Below are positions 16,482-26,195 of a stretch of DNA of 64,000 nt, piece by piece. The notes beneath the pieces were generated by a model, which saw only the letters and a list, made by a program, of their open reading frames with translations, ran no database searches and was not told the DNA's origin. Location of the stretch: positions 248,001 to 312,000 of the forward strand of contig NZ_CP082273.1 in NCBI RefSeq assembly GCF_019880385.1, in the 5' to 3' direction. The translations under genes and the position numbers were made by a program. This stretch comes from Nocardioides coralli. GTDB lineage: Bacteria; Actinomycetota; Actinomycetes; Propionibacteriales; Nocardioidaceae. Numbering within the stretch: position 1 is the first letter of the stretch; each line of letters starts with the position of its first letter.

Positions 16482-18808
16482 CGCGGCGCGTGGGCCAGCA
16501 CCAGGTCGAGGAGGTCGAGGGCGCCGGCCTTGTCGAGCGGGTGGTTCTGGTTGCCGCACTTGGGCGACTGGACGCACGACGGGCAGCCCTCCGGGCACTC
16601 GCAGTCGGCGATGGTGTCACGGGTGGCGCGCAGCCACGCCGCGGCAGCCCGGTAGCCGCGCTCGGCGAAGCCGGCCCCACCCGGATGGCCGTCGTGGACG
16701 AACACGGTCAGCTGCCCGGTGTCGGCATGGCGGGCCGTGGAGACGCCGCCGATGTCCCAGCGGTCGCACGTCGCCACGAGCGGGAGCAGACCGATGGAGC
16801 AGTGCTCGGCGGCATGGGCCGCACCCGGCAGGTCGCGCGCCGCCAGCCCCGCGTCGGCCAGGAGGTCGTCGGGGACCGACCACCACACCGCCACGGTGTG
16901 CAGGGTGCGCTCGGGCAGGTCCAGCGGTTCCTCACCCATCACCTCCCCGGAGGGGTGGCGGCGCCGGAGGTAGGACACGACCTGGTGGGTGACCTCGACG
17001 TCACCGAGGCTGAGCCGCACCGGCCCCCACAGGACGTGCTCGCGTTCCCGCAGGATGGAGATGGACGTCGTCTCGCGCGCCGACGTGGACCATCCCGGGT
17101 CGGTGCGCTCGAGGACCGCGACGTGCTCGTCGAGGTCGAGCTCGTGGACCAGCCAGGTCTCGCCGCGATGGAGGTAGACCGCACCGGCGTGAGCCGTGCC
17201 GTGGGCCCGCGCCGCGTCGACCGTGCCGACGACCCGACCGGTGCCCGCCTCCATCAGCTGCACCGGCGTACCGCCGCCCGAGCGGATGTCGACGAGGTCG
17301 GCGGCCCGGCGCTGGTCGGTCCAGTACCAGCCGCGGGGGCGGCGCCGCAGCAGACCGGCCGCGGTCAGCTGGCCGAGCAGGTCCTCGGTCGTGGGCCCGA
17401 AGACCGGCAGGTCGGCCTCGGTGAGGGGCAGCTCCTGCGCGGCCGCGCACAGGTGGGGCCCGAGCACGTGGGGGTTGTCGGGGTCGAAGACGTTGGCCTC
17501 CACCGGCTGCCCGACCAGCGCCTCGGGGTGGTGCACGAGGTAGGTGTCGAGGGGGTCGTCGCGGGCGACGAGGACGCCCAGCGCGTCGCCCGCCCCGCGG
17601 CCGGCCCGTCCCAGCTGCTGCCACAGGGCGGCCCGGGTGCCGGGGAAGCCCACCATGAGGACCGCGTCCAGGCCGGAGACGTCAATCCCGAGCTCGAGCG
17701 CGTTGGTGGCCGCCAGGCCCGTGAGGTCGCCCGCCCTCAGCTGCTGCTCCAGCTCACGCCTCTCCTCGGGCAGGTAGCCGCCGCGGTAGGCCGCGACCGT
17801 CTCGCGCAGTGACGGGTCCACCTCGGCCAGCAGGTCACTGGTGGTGCGGGCCAGCTGCTCGACCCCCCGCCGCGAGCGGGCGAAGGCCAGCGTCCGTACG
17901 CCGTCGACCACCAGGTCGGCGAGCAGGTCGGCGGTCTCCGACGTGGCCGACCGCCGCACCGGCGCGCCGTTCTCGCCGAGGAAGGAGGTCAGCGGCGGCT
18001 CCCACAGCGCCAGCGCCACGTGGCCCCGCGGCGAGGCGTCGTCGGTCACCGCGGTCACGGGCACTCCGGTCAGCCGGGCCGCCGCCGCGGCAGGGTCGGA
18101 CATCGTCGCCGAGGCGAGCACGAAGACCGGGTCGGAGCCGTAGCGGTGGCAGACGCGGCGGAGCCGGCGCAGCACCTGGGCGACGTGGGCACCGAAGACG
18201 CCGCGGTAGTGGTGGGCCTCGTCGACGACCACGTAGCGCAACGTCGCCAGCAACCGTGACCACCGCTCGTGGGCGGGCAGCAGCGAGCGGTGGAGCATGT
18301 CGGGGTTGGTGAGCACGTACTCGCCGTGGTCGCGCGTCCAGTCGCGCTGCTCGCGGGTGCTGTCGCCGTCATGGGTCGAGAGACGCACGTCGAGGCCGAG
18401 GGCGTCGAGGCCCGCCCACTGGTCGTGGGCCAGCGCCTTGGTGGGGGCGAGGTAGAGGGCGGCCGCGCCGCGCTCGCCCCGGCCACCCCGGGCCGTGAGG
18501 ACGGCCGAGAGGGCGGGCACCTGGAAGGCGAGGGACTTGCCCGAGGCGGTGCCGGTCGACAGCACCACGTGGGCGCCGCCCCACGCCGCTTCCGCCGCGG
18601 CCACCTGGTGCTGCCACGGGGCGAGCACCCCACGGGCGGCGTACGCCGCCTGCACCTCGGTGGGCACCCACGCCGGCCAGGCGGCGTGTCGCGCGGGCCG
18701 GGGTGGCAGCTCCTCGACGTGGGTCAGCCGGTCGGCGCGAGCCTCGCCGACGGTGAGCCGGTCGAGCAGCTCGGGGAGCTCGCGCTGCCCGTGGTCGCCG
18801 GCCGTCAT
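16457..18808 (-). CDS. DEAD/DEAH helicase with DUF1998 zinc domain (MrfA-like)
   Basis: 783 residues. Helicase lobe 1 has Walker A STGTASGKS (84-92), DEAH (196-199) and FVLASATMSDP. Lobe 2 has ATNALELGIDVSGLD and QQLGRAGRG. The C-terminal DUF1998-type region ends with a cysteine cluster CECPEGCPSCVQSPKC. This layout is that of MrfA, a 3'-5' DNA helicase that repairs mitomycin-type crosslinks in Bacillus. The actinobacterial orthologue (Rv3649) occupies the same place. ATG 18808 is chosen; sequence upstream of it is GC-rich and not protein-like. Confidence 0.93.
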   Translation of the reverse strand: MTAGDHGQRELPELLDRLTVGEARADRLTHVEELPPRPARHAAWPAWVPTEVQAAYAARGVLAPWQHQVAAAEAAWGGAHVVLSTGTASGKSLAFQVPALSAVLTARGGRGERGAAALYLAPTKALAHDQWAGLDALGLDVRLSTHDGDSTREQRDWTRDHGEYVLTNPDMLHRSLLPAHERWSRLLATLRYVVVDEAHHYRGVFGAHVAQVLRRLRRVCHRYGSDPVFVLASATMSDPAAAAARLTGVPVTAVTDDASPRGHVALALWEPPLTSFLGENGAPVRRSATSETADLLADLVVDGVRTLAFARSRRGVEQLARTTSDLLAEVDPSLRETVAAYRGGYLPEERRELEQQLRAGDLTGLAATNALELGIDVSGLDAVLMVGFPGTRAALWQQLGRAGRGAGDALGVLVARDDPLDTYLVHHPEALVGQPVEANVFDPDNPHVLGPHLCAAAQELPLTEADLPVFGPTTEDLLGQLTAAGLLRRRPRGWYWTDQRRAADLVDIRSGGGTPVQLMEAGTGRVVGTVDAARAHGTAHAGAVYLHRGETWLVHELDLDEHVAVLERTDPGWSTSARETTSISILREREHVLWGPVRLSLGDVEVTHQVVSYLRRRHPSGEVMGEEPLDLPERTLHTVAVWWSVPDDLLADAGLAARDLPGAAHAAEHCSIGLLPLVATCDRWDIGGVSTARHADTGQLTVFVHDGHPGGAGFAERGYRAAAAWLRATRDTIADCECPEGCPSCVQSPKCGNQNHPLDKAGALDLLDLVLAHAPRQGVGPDG

Positions 18809-19003
18809 CACCCGGGCAGTCTGGCAAACGGGGCTGACGGTCCCGCCCTGCCGAGGGGGTCCCGCGGCCGGTCTCCACAACTCGGTCGACGCTTCTGCCC
18901 CATGCCAGAGCCGGGCGTGCTTTGATAGACCCGGACGACGGAGCGAGGACTTACCTGTCACGAGGCCGGCAACCGGTCTCGGCGCAGGCTCTGGGGAGAA
19001 CAC

Positions 19004-19342
19004 GTGGACCTGACACTGACGACGCGCGAGGCGGATGGGAAGACCATTGTCGCCGTCGGTGGGGAGATCGACGTCTACACGGCGCCGAAGCTGCGCGACA
19101 AGATCACCGAGCTGGTCTCGGCCGGCTCCTACGAGCTGGTGGTCGACATGCAGGCGGTCGAGTTCCTCGACTCCACCGGTCTGGGCGTCCTGGTCGGCGG
19201 CCTCAAGAAGGTCCGCGCCCACGACGGCTCCCTGGAGCTGGTGTGCAACCAGGACCGGCTGCTCAAGATCTTCCGGATCACCGGCCTGGCCAAGGTCTTC
19301 GTGATCCACGAGACGCCCGACGAGGCGCTCACCGCCGGCTGA
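19004..19342 (+). CDS. bldG: BldG-type anti-anti-sigma factor (STAS domain)
   Basis: 112 residues, one STAS domain. The phosphorylatable serine lies in [15 protein letters not shown]. The N-terminal [15 protein letters not shown] and C-terminal [17 protein letters not shown] are nearly those of Streptomyces BldG, which controls differentiation and stress sigma factors by binding anti-sigma kinases. GTG 19004 follows a GGGGAGA site. In Streptomyces the next gene is the partner anti-sigma factor. Here that gene is missing and the pyrophosphatase follows directly. A hairpin terminator lies 6 bp after the stop. Confidence 0.93.
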   Translation: MDLTLTTREADGKTIVAVGGEIDVYTAPKLRDKITELVSAGSYELVVDMQAVEFLDSTGLGVLVGGLKKVRAHDGSLELVCNQDRLLKIFRITGLAKVFVIHETPDEALTAG

Positions 19343-19347
19343 CGGCT

Positions 19348-19365
19348 GCGGCCCCGCCGGGCCGC
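19348..19365 (+). terminator. Hairpin after bldG
   Basis: GCGGCCC (19348-19354) pairs with GGGCCGC (19359-19365) across a 4-base loop, just after the bldG stop. There is no T tract. It separates bldG from the pyrophosphatase gene, which has its own TAGACT-like -10 near 19414. Confidence 0.6.
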
Positions 19366-19465
19366 TGCGATGTGGTTCCCCTCACACCCAGGTGCGTCGC
19401 GCCCCGGAGGCGTGCGTAGACTCCGCGACGTTCGTGAGACTTGACTCACTCCCAGGAGGAATCAC

Positions 19466-21832
19466 ATGACCGGGGTCCTGCCCGCTGTCGTTGATGTCTC
19501 CGGCGGCAACTTCGTGCTGGTCCTCGTCGTCTTCCTGATCTCGCTCGGCGCGCTCGGGATGGCGTACATGTTCCGCCAGGAAGTGCTTTCCGCCGGTGAA
19601 GGCACCCAGAACATGCAGAACATCGCCCACGCGGTGCAGGAGGGCGCCAACGCCTACTTGCAGCGACAGTTCCGGACTCTCGGGATCTTCGCCGCGGTCG
19701 CGTTCTTCGTCCTCCTCGCACTCCCTGCGGACGATGCGGGCGTGCGGATCGGGCGATCCGTCTTCTTCCTGGTGGGCGCCGGCTTCTCGGCCGCCATCGG
19801 GTACCTCGGCATGAGCCTGGCGGTGCGCGCCAACCTGCGCGTCGCCGCCGCCGCCGAGACCGAGGGTCGTGACCCCGCGATGACCGTCGGCTTCCGTACC
19901 GGCGCCTTCGTCGGCATGGCCACCGTCGGCCTGGGCCTGCTGGGCGCCAGCGTCGTCGTGATGCTCTTCAAGGACGGCGCCCCCATCGTGCTGGAGGGCT
20001 TCGGCTTCGGCGCCGCGCTCCTCGCGATGTTCATGAGGGTCGGCGGCGGCATCTTCACCAAGGCCGCCGACGTGGGCGCCGACCTGGTCGGCAAGGTCGA
20101 GCACAACATCCCCGAGGACGACCCGCGCAACGCCGCGACCATCGCCGACAACGTCGGTGACAACGTCGGCGACTGCGCCGGCATGGCCGCCGACCTCTTC
20201 GAGTCCTACGCCGTCACGCTGGTGGCCGCGCTGATCCTCGGCTCGCAGGCCTTCGGCGACAAGGGGCTGGTGTTCCCGCTGATCGTGCCGACCATCGGCG
20301 CGCTCACCGCGGTGCTCGGCGTCTACATCACGCGGCCCAGGGCGGGCGAGAACGGCCTGACCACGATCAACCGGGCCTTCTACATCTCCTCGGCCGTCGG
20401 CGCCGTCGCGTGCGTGATCGCCGCCTTCGCCTTCCTGCCGGGCAGCTTCGCGGACTTCGCCAACCTCGAGGGGGGTGCCGGCTTCGAGGGGGACCCGCGC
20501 CTGATCGCGTCCGCCGCCGTCGTCATCGGCATCGTGATGGCCGCCGGCATCCTGTTCCTGACCGGCTACTTCACCGGCACCGAGTTCAAGCCGGTCAAGG
20601 ACGTCGGCCGGACCTCGCTGACCGGACCGGCCACCGTGATCCTCTCCGGCCTCGCGGTCGGCTTCGAGTCGGCCGTCTACACCACCCTGGTGATCGGCGC
20701 CGCCGTGTTCGGTGCGTTCCTGCTCGGTGGTGCGTCGCTGACGGTCTCGCTGTTCGCCGTCGCCCTGGCCGGCTGCGGCCTGCTGACCACGGTCGGCGTG
20801 ATCGTGGCCATGGACACCTTCGGCCCGGTCTCCGACAACGCTCAGGGCATCGCCGAGATGTCCGGTGACGTCAGCCCGGAGGGCGCGCAGATCCTCACCG
20901 AGCTCGACGCGGTCGGCAACACGACCAAGGCCATCACCAAGGGCATCGCGATCGCGACCGCCGTGCTGGCGGCGACCGCGCTCTTTGGCTCCTACGCGAC
21001 CTCGGTCGCCGAGGCGCTCGCGGAGGCCAACGCGGAGCGGGGCGAGTTCAGCTTCGAGCGGTTCTTCGTCTTCGACCCGTCGGTGCTCGTCGGCGTCCTG
21101 CTCGGTGCCGCCGTGGTGTTCCTCTTCTCCGGCCTGGCGATCAACGCGGTCGGCCGGGCCGCCGGCGCGGTCGTCTTCGAGGTGCGGCGCCAGTTCCGCG
21201 ACATCCCCGGGATCATGGAGGGCACCGGTCGTCCGGAGTACGGCCGGGTGGTCGACATCGTCACCAAGGACTCGCTGCGCGAGCTGGTGACGCCGGGCCT
21301 CCTGGCGGTCATGGCTCCGGTCGCGGTCGGCTTCGGCCTCGGTGTGACGGCGCTCGCCGGCTTCCTCGCCGGTGCGATCGGTGCCGGCACCCTGATGGCG
21401 GTCTTCCTCGCCAACGCCGGTGGTGCCTGGGACAACGCCAAGAAGCTCGTCGAGGACGGCTTCCACGGCGGCAAGGGCTCGGAGGCGCACGCGGCGACCG
21501 TCATCGGCGACACGGTGGGCGACCCGTTCAAGGACACCGCGGGGCCGGCCATCAACCCGCTGCTCAAGGTGATGAACCTGGTCTCCCTGCTGATCGCCGG
21601 AGCCATCGTGTCGATGTCGGTCGGTGAGGACCAGAACGACCCGCTGCGGATCGTCATCGCCCTCATCGCCGTGGCGGTGATCGTCGGCGCGGTGGTCGTG
21701 TCGAAGCGGCGGTCCACCGTGATCGGCGACGACGACCCGGGCGTGCCGGCCCAGCCGCACACGCCGCCGGCGCCGGAGTCCGAGGGTGACCCGGCTCCGA
21801 CCCAGCGGTTCGAGCCGAGCCAGCAGCAGTAA
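19466..21832 (+). CDS. hppA: Membrane-bound proton-translocating pyrophosphatase
   Basis: 788 residues, about 16 membrane helices. It couples PPi hydrolysis to H+ export. The catalytic segments are DVGADLVGKVE followed by the Asp-rich NVGDNVGDCAGMAADLFE, and near the C-terminus GGAWDNAKK and GDTVGDPFKDT. In GNTTKA, Lys488 occupies the position that is Ala in K+-dependent enzymes, so this is predicted to be the K+-independent H+-pumping type. ATG 19466 has an AGGAGG site. The cytoplasmic C-terminal tail (about 750-788) is Pro/Gln-rich and unlike the core. A perfect 13-bp hairpin follows. Confidence 0.97.
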   Translation: MTGVLPAVVDVSGGNFVLVLVVFLISLGALGMAYMFRQEVLSAGEGTQNMQNIAHAVQEGANAYLQRQFRTLGIFAAVAFFVLLALPADDAGVRIGRSVFFLVGAGFSAAIGYLGMSLAVRANLRVAAAAETEGRDPAMTVGFRTGAFVGMATVGLGLLGASVVVMLFKDGAPIVLEGFGFGAALLAMFMRVGGGIFTKAADVGADLVGKVEHNIPEDDPRNAATIADNVGDNVGDCAGMAADLFESYAVTLVAALILGSQAFGDKGLVFPLIVPTIGALTAVLGVYITRPRAGENGLTTINRAFYISSAVGAVACVIAAFAFLPGSFADFANLEGGAGFEGDPRLIASAAVVIGIVMAAGILFLTGYFTGTEFKPVKDVGRTSLTGPATVILSGLAVGFESAVYTTLVIGAAVFGAFLLGGASLTVSLFAVALAGCGLLTTVGVIVAMDTFGPVSDNAQGIAEMSGDVSPEGAQILTELDAVGNTTKAITKGIAIATAVLAATALFGSYATSVAEALAEANAERGEFSFERFFVFDPSVLVGVLLGAAVVFLFSGLAINAVGRAAGAVVFEVRRQFRDIPGIMEGTGRPEYGRVVDIVTKDSLRELVTPGLLAVMAPVAVGFGLGVTALAGFLAGAIGAGTLMAVFLANAGGAWDNAKKLVEDGFHGGKGSEAHAATVIGDTVGDPFKDTAGPAINPLLKVMNLVSLLIAGAIVSMSVGEDQNDPLRIVIALIAVAVIVGAVVVSKRRSTVIGDDDPGVPAQPHTPPAPESEGDPAPTQRFEPSQQQ

Positions 21833-21844
21833 CGCCGTCAGCGC

Positions 21845-21877
21845 GACGCCCCGCCCGGGACCCTCGGGCGGGGCGTC
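21845..21877 (+). terminator. Perfect 13-bp hairpin terminator after hppA
   Basis: GACGCCCCGCCCG (21845-21857) pairs with CGGGCGGGGCGTC (21865-21877) across a 7-base loop, 13 bp after the hppA stop. It is the clearest factor-independent-type stem in the first half of the window, though without a T run. Confidence 0.8.
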
Positions 21878-21906
21878 GTCGCCTTCCCGGATGGTTGGAT
21901 GGCGGG

Positions 21907-23391
21907 ATGCTGTCGCCGGACCTGACCGCGCGCCTGCGTGAGGCACTCGCGGGCGCCGGCTACGGCTTCGACGCCGTGGTCGCCCAGCTCGGCGCGACCG
22001 CCCACGAGGCGCTGGCCCGCAACGAGACCACCCCCGCGCTGCGCCGGACGGCGGGCGACTCCCCGCTGGAGGGGCTGGTCCGCCTCTTCCTGCTCCAGGC
22101 GGGCGTCGACCGTGACGCCGCAGACAGGGCGCTGCCCGGGCTGGTGGACCCGCTCGTGGCGGTGGGCATGCTCGAGGAGGGGGGCGGCGAGGTCCGGGCC
22201 CTCGTCGACTGCCGACCGTACGCCGACGACGAGCACGACCTCTGGGTCGTCAGCGACCTCACCCCCGGCCTCGACGGCAGCGACGCCCAGGTCGGCCCCG
22301 ACCACGTGCTCGGCATCAGCCCGGCGTCCACCTCGCTGGCCCAGCTCACCGTCCGCCGGCCCGTGGGCCGCTCGCTCGACCTGGGCACCGGTTGTGGCGT
22401 CCAGGCGCTGCACCTCGCGACGCACAGCGACCAGGTCATCGCCACCGACGTCAACGAGCGCGCCCTGGCCATCACCCGCCTCAACTGCGGGCTCAACGGC
22501 GTCGCGAACGTCGACGTGCGGGCCGGGTCGCTGCTCGACCCGCTCGCCGGTGAGCGCTTCGACCTGATCGCCACCAACCCGCCGTTCGTCATCGGACCCG
22601 GTACCGGCGAGCTGCTGGTCTACCGCGACAGCGGTCTCCCCGGGGACCAGGTGGTCGAGCAGATCGTCCGGGGCGCCCCGGAGCACCTCGCGCCCGGCGG
22701 GTGGCTGCAGGTGCTGGCCAACTGGGCGGTGGTGGAGGGACGGCCGTGGGAGGAGCGGCTGGCCGACTGGCTGCCCGCCGACCACACGGCGCTGGTGGTG
22801 CAGCGCGAGGTCCTCGACCCCACGGCGTACGTGGAGCTGTGGCTCAAGGACGCGGGCCTGCACGGCAGCGTCGCCTACCGCACCCGGTACGACGCGTGGC
22901 TCGACTGGTTCGAGGAGCAGCAGATCGAGGCGCTGGGCTTCGGGTGGATCTGCGTCCGGGCGGCGCCGGGTGGGCAGCAGCTCCTCGACTGGCCGTACGC
23001 CGTCGAGCAGCCGATCGCACCGGCGGTCGCGGCCTGGGGGGAGGCCGCTGCGCGGCTGGCCGGTCTCTCCGACGAGGCCCTGCTCGCCACCCACCCGACG
23101 GCCGCCCCCGACGTGCGTCAGGAGACCGACGGGGCACCCGGAGCGGCCGACCCCGAGACGATCGTGCTGCGTCAGCAGCGGGGGCTCCGCCGCGCCCGCA
23201 CGGTCGACACCGTCGTCGCCGGCTTCGTGGGCGCGGCCGACGGCGACCTGAGCACCGCGCAGCTGCTCGACGCCCTCGCGTCCCTGCTCGGGAGGTCGCC
23301 AACCGAGCTGCGGACGGAGTACCTTCCCCTCGTCCGAGACCTGGTGGCCGAGGGCTTCCTGAGCCTGACGGGGGACAGCGCGCTACCGTGA
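21907..23391 (+). CDS. Two-part methyltransferase (DUF7059 plus HemK/PrmC-like domain)
   Basis: 494 residues from ATG 21907. The N-terminal helical region (1-120) is the part found in actinobacterial members. The methyltransferase core follows: LDLGTGCGVQALHL (motif I, about 157-170), IATDVNERAL and the NPPF tetrapeptide in LIATNPPFVIGP. NPPF/NPPY is typical of enzymes that methylate amide or exocyclic nitrogens, as PrmC/HemK and RsmC-type enzymes do. The C-terminal third (about 390-494) is a separate helical domain. The substrate is unknown. An orthologue sits beside hppA in Streptomyces. TTGGAT ends 6 bases before the ATG. Confidence 0.85.
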   Translation: MLSPDLTARLREALAGAGYGFDAVVAQLGATAHEALARNETTPALRRTAGDSPLEGLVRLFLLQAGVDRDAADRALPGLVDPLVAVGMLEEGGGEVRALVDCRPYADDEHDLWVVSDLTPGLDGSDAQVGPDHVLGISPASTSLAQLTVRRPVGRSLDLGTGCGVQALHLATHSDQVIATDVNERALAITRLNCGLNGVANVDVRAGSLLDPLAGERFDLIATNPPFVIGPGTGELLVYRDSGLPGDQVVEQIVRGAPEHLAPGGWLQVLANWAVVEGRPWEERLADWLPADHTALVVQREVLDPTAYVELWLKDAGLHGSVAYRTRYDAWLDWFEEQQIEALGFGWICVRAAPGGQQLLDWPYAVEQPIAPAVAAWGEAAARLAGLSDEALLATHPTAAPDVRQETDGAPGAADPETIVLRQQRGLRRARTVDTVVAGFVGAADGDLSTAQLLDALASLLGRSPTELRTEYLPLVRDLVAEGFLSLTGDSALP

Positions 23392-23450
23392 TCGGCCCGT
23401 GGCCCCGCTCGTGGGTCACCCCGAACGACCAAGCCAGGAGAGTCAGCCAG

Positions 23451-26126
23451 GTGGCACACAAGCTCGTCATCGTCGAGTCCCCCGCCAAGGCCCGCACCAT
23501 CGGCGGGTACCTCGGCAAGGGCTACGTCGTCGAGTCCTCCATCGGCCACATCCGCGACCTCCCGACCAGTGCGGCCGACACCCCCGCGAAGATCAAGGAC
23601 CAGCCCTGGGGCCGGCTCGCCGTCGACGTCGACCACGGCTTCGAGCCCTACTACGTGGTTCCGCGCGACAAGAAGGCCCACATCAGCAAGCTCAAGAAGC
23701 TGCTGAAGGAGGCCGACGAGCTCTACCTCGCCACGGACGAGGACCGCGAGGGTGAGGCGATCGCCTGGCACCTGCTCGACGAGCTGAAGCCGAAGGACAT
23801 CCCGGTCAAGCGGATGGTGTTCCACGAGATCACCAAGGCCGCGATCCAGGCCGCTGCGGAGAACCCCCGTGAGCTCGACATGGACCTCGTCGAGGCCCAG
23901 GAGGCGCGCCGCATCCTCGACCGGCTCTACGGCTACGAGGTAAGCCCCGTGCTCTGGAAGAAGGTCATGTCCGGGCTCTCCGCGGGCCGGGTCCAGTCGG
24001 TCGCGACGCGCCTGGTCGTCGACCGCGAGAAGGAGCGGATGGCCTTCCGGGTCGCGTCCTACTGGGACCTGGAGGCCACCTTCGACGCCGGCGGTGCCTA
24101 CGAGCCGCGGATGTTCCCGGCGCGGCTGCACTCGGTCGACGAGGTGCGCGTGGCGCGTGGCTCCGACTTCGGAACCGACGCGCAGCTGACCAAGCAGGAC
24201 CGGCTCCACCTGACCCGCGCCGACGCCGAGGCGCTCGCGACCGGGCTGGTCGACACGACCTACGACGTCCGGTCGGTGGAGTCCAAGCCCTACACCCGCA
24301 AGCCCTACGCGCCGTTCCGCACGACCACGTTGCAGCAGGAGGCCTCGCGCAAGCTGGGCATGGGTGCCTCGGTGACGATGTCGGTGGCCCAGCGGCTCTA
24401 CGAGAACGGCTTCATCACCTACATGCGGACCGACTCGACCACGCTGTCGGACGCGGCGGTCGGGGCCGCCCGCTCGCAGGTGCGCGAGCTCTACGGCGAG
24501 GAGTACCTGCCCGAGCAGCCCCGCGTCTACGCGAGCACCGTCAAGAACGCCCAGGAGGCGCACGAGGCGATCCGGCCCGCTGGCGACACGTTCCGGACTC
24601 CCGCGGAGACCGGGCTGACCGGTGAGCAGTTCCGGCTCTACGAGCTGATCTGGATGCGGACGGTCGCCTCCCAGATGAAGGACGCCAAGGGCAGCTCGGT
24701 CACGATCCGGCTGGGTGGTCGCGCCGCCGACGGTCGCGACGCGGTCTTCACCGCCAGCGGGCGCACCATCACCTTCCACGGCTTCCTCAAGGCCTACGTC
24801 GAGGGCACCGACGCCGGTGCCTCGCGCGACGACGCCGAGACCCGGCTGCCTGCGCTCACCGAGGGCGAGCCGGTGACGGCGGCCTCGGTCAGCCCCGAGG
24901 GCCACGAGACCAAGCCGCCGGCCCGCTACACCGAGGCGACCCTGATCAAGGAGCTCGAGGACCGCAAGATCGGCCGACCCTCGACGTACGCCTCGATCAT
25001 CGGGACCATCCTCAACCGCGGCTACGTCTACAAGAAGGGCACCGCCCTGGTGCCGGCCTGGCTGGCGTTCTCGGTGACCCGGCTGTTGGTCGAGCACTTC
25101 CCACGCCAGATCGACTACGAGTTCACCGCCCTCATGGAGGACGTGCTCGACGACATCGCCGGCGGCCGCCGTGACCGCAACACCGAGCTCGCGGAGTTCT
25201 ACTTCGGGTCCGGCGACATCACGGGCCTCAAGACGCTGGTCGACGAGCTCGGCGAGATCGACGCCCGCGAGCTCGCGACGTTCCCCATCGGCGAGGCGGG
25301 CGACGGCGTCAACCTCCGGGTCGGCCGCTACGGCCCCTACCTCGAGGGCACCGACGAGGGCCCGTACGCCGGCAAGCGGGCCAACGTGCCCGACGACCTG
25401 CCGCCCGACGAGCTGACCTCGGCCAAGGCCCGCGAGCTGTTCGCGAACCCGGCGGGCGAGGAGATCCAGCTCGGCGAGCACCCGGAGACCGGCTTGGCGG
25501 TGGTGGCCAAGAACGGGCGCTACGGCCCCTACGTGACCGAGCTGCTGCCCGAGGACGCCCCGAAGTCAGCGAAGCCGCGGACCGGCTCGCTCTTCGCGTC
25601 CATGAGCCTCGACACGGTGACCCTCGAGGACGCCGTGACGCTGCTGTCGTTGCCACGCGTGGTCGGCACCGACCCCGAGTCGGGAGAGGAGATCACCGCC
25701 CAGAACGGTCGCTACGGGCCCTACCTCAAGAAGGGGTCCGACTCGCGGTCCCTCGACGCCGAGGAGAAGCTGCTCACCATCACGCTCGAGGAGGCGCTGG
25801 CGATCTACGCCCAGCCCAAGCAGCGGGGGCGGGCGGCCGCCGCGGCGCCGCTGAAGGAGCTCGGCGACGACCCCGTCTCCGGCCAGCCGGTGGTGGTGAA
25901 GTCCGGCAGGTTCGGCGAGTACGTCACCGACGGTGAGTACAACGCCACCCTGCGCCAGGGTGACTCCGTCGAGTCGATCACCATCGAGCGCGCCGCCGAG
26001 CTGCTGGCCGAGCGTCGCGCCAAGGGTCCGGCCAAGAAGTCGGCCAAGAAGGGCGCGAAGAAGACCGCGAAGAAGGCAGCCAAGAAGACCGCGAAGAAGA
26101 CCACGAAGAAGACGGCGAAGAAGTAG
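23451..26126 (+). CDS. topA: DNA topoisomerase I (type IA)
   Basis: 891 residues from GTG 23451, with AGGAG upstream. The N-terminal TOPRIM domain has VIVESPAKARTI and YLATDEDREGEAIAWHL. The catalytic tyrosine is Tyr324 in FITYMRTDST. No classical zinc fingers remain. Instead there are several repeats containing NGRYGPY (near 630-800). An extremely Lys/Ala-rich tail (about 858-891) is made of AKK-type units, known in actinobacterial TopA to bind DNA and aid processive strand passage. It removes negative supercoils. tmk starts 70 bp downstream. Confidence 0.97.
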   Translation: MAHKLVIVESPAKARTIGGYLGKGYVVESSIGHIRDLPTSAADTPAKIKDQPWGRLAVDVDHGFEPYYVVPRDKKAHISKLKKLLKEADELYLATDEDREGEAIAWHLLDELKPKDIPVKRMVFHEITKAAIQAAAENPRELDMDLVEAQEARRILDRLYGYEVSPVLWKKVMSGLSAGRVQSVATRLVVDREKERMAFRVASYWDLEATFDAGGAYEPRMFPARLHSVDEVRVARGSDFGTDAQLTKQDRLHLTRADAEALATGLVDTTYDVRSVESKPYTRKPYAPFRTTTLQQEASRKLGMGASVTMSVAQRLYENGFITYMRTDSTTLSDAAVGAARSQVRELYGEEYLPEQPRVYASTVKNAQEAHEAIRPAGDTFRTPAETGLTGEQFRLYELIWMRTVASQMKDAKGSSVTIRLGGRAADGRDAVFTASGRTITFHGFLKAYVEGTDAGASRDDAETRLPALTEGEPVTAASVSPEGHETKPPARYTEATLIKELEDRKIGRPSTYASIIGTILNRGYVYKKGTALVPAWLAFSVTRLLVEHFPRQIDYEFTALMEDVLDDIAGGRRDRNTELAEFYFGSGDITGLKTLVDELGEIDARELATFPIGEAGDGVNLRVGRYGPYLEGTDEGPYAGKRANVPDDLPPDELTSAKARELFANPAGEEIQLGEHPETGLAVVAKNGRYGPYVTELLPEDAPKSAKPRTGSLFASMSLDTVTLEDAVTLLSLPRVVGTDPESGEEITAQNGRYGPYLKKGSDSRSLDAEEKLLTITLEEALAIYAQPKQRGRAAAAAPLKELGDDPVSGQPVVVKSGRFGEYVTDGEYNATLRQGDSVESITIERAAELLAERRAKGPAKKSAKKGAKKTAKKAAKKTAKKTTKKTAKK

Positions 26127-26183
26127 TTCGCGTGTGGGCTGCCGGGTGCGTCGGGGTCCCGGTCGGCTGTGGGCCCTCGCCCG

Positions 26184-26189
26184 TAGGGT
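26184..26189 (+). promoter_or_regulatory. Candidate -10 element, leaderless geometry
   Basis: TAGGGT ends exactly 6 bases before GTG 26196 of tmk. There is no ribosome site upstream of that codon. Confidence 0.5.
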
Positions 26190-26195
26190 GAACCC

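Noticed and set aside
26028..26123. Repeat expansion or frameshift at the end of topA
   Set aside because: The AAG/GCC-rich tail keeps frame and encodes the Lys/Ala tail normal for actinobacterial TopA.
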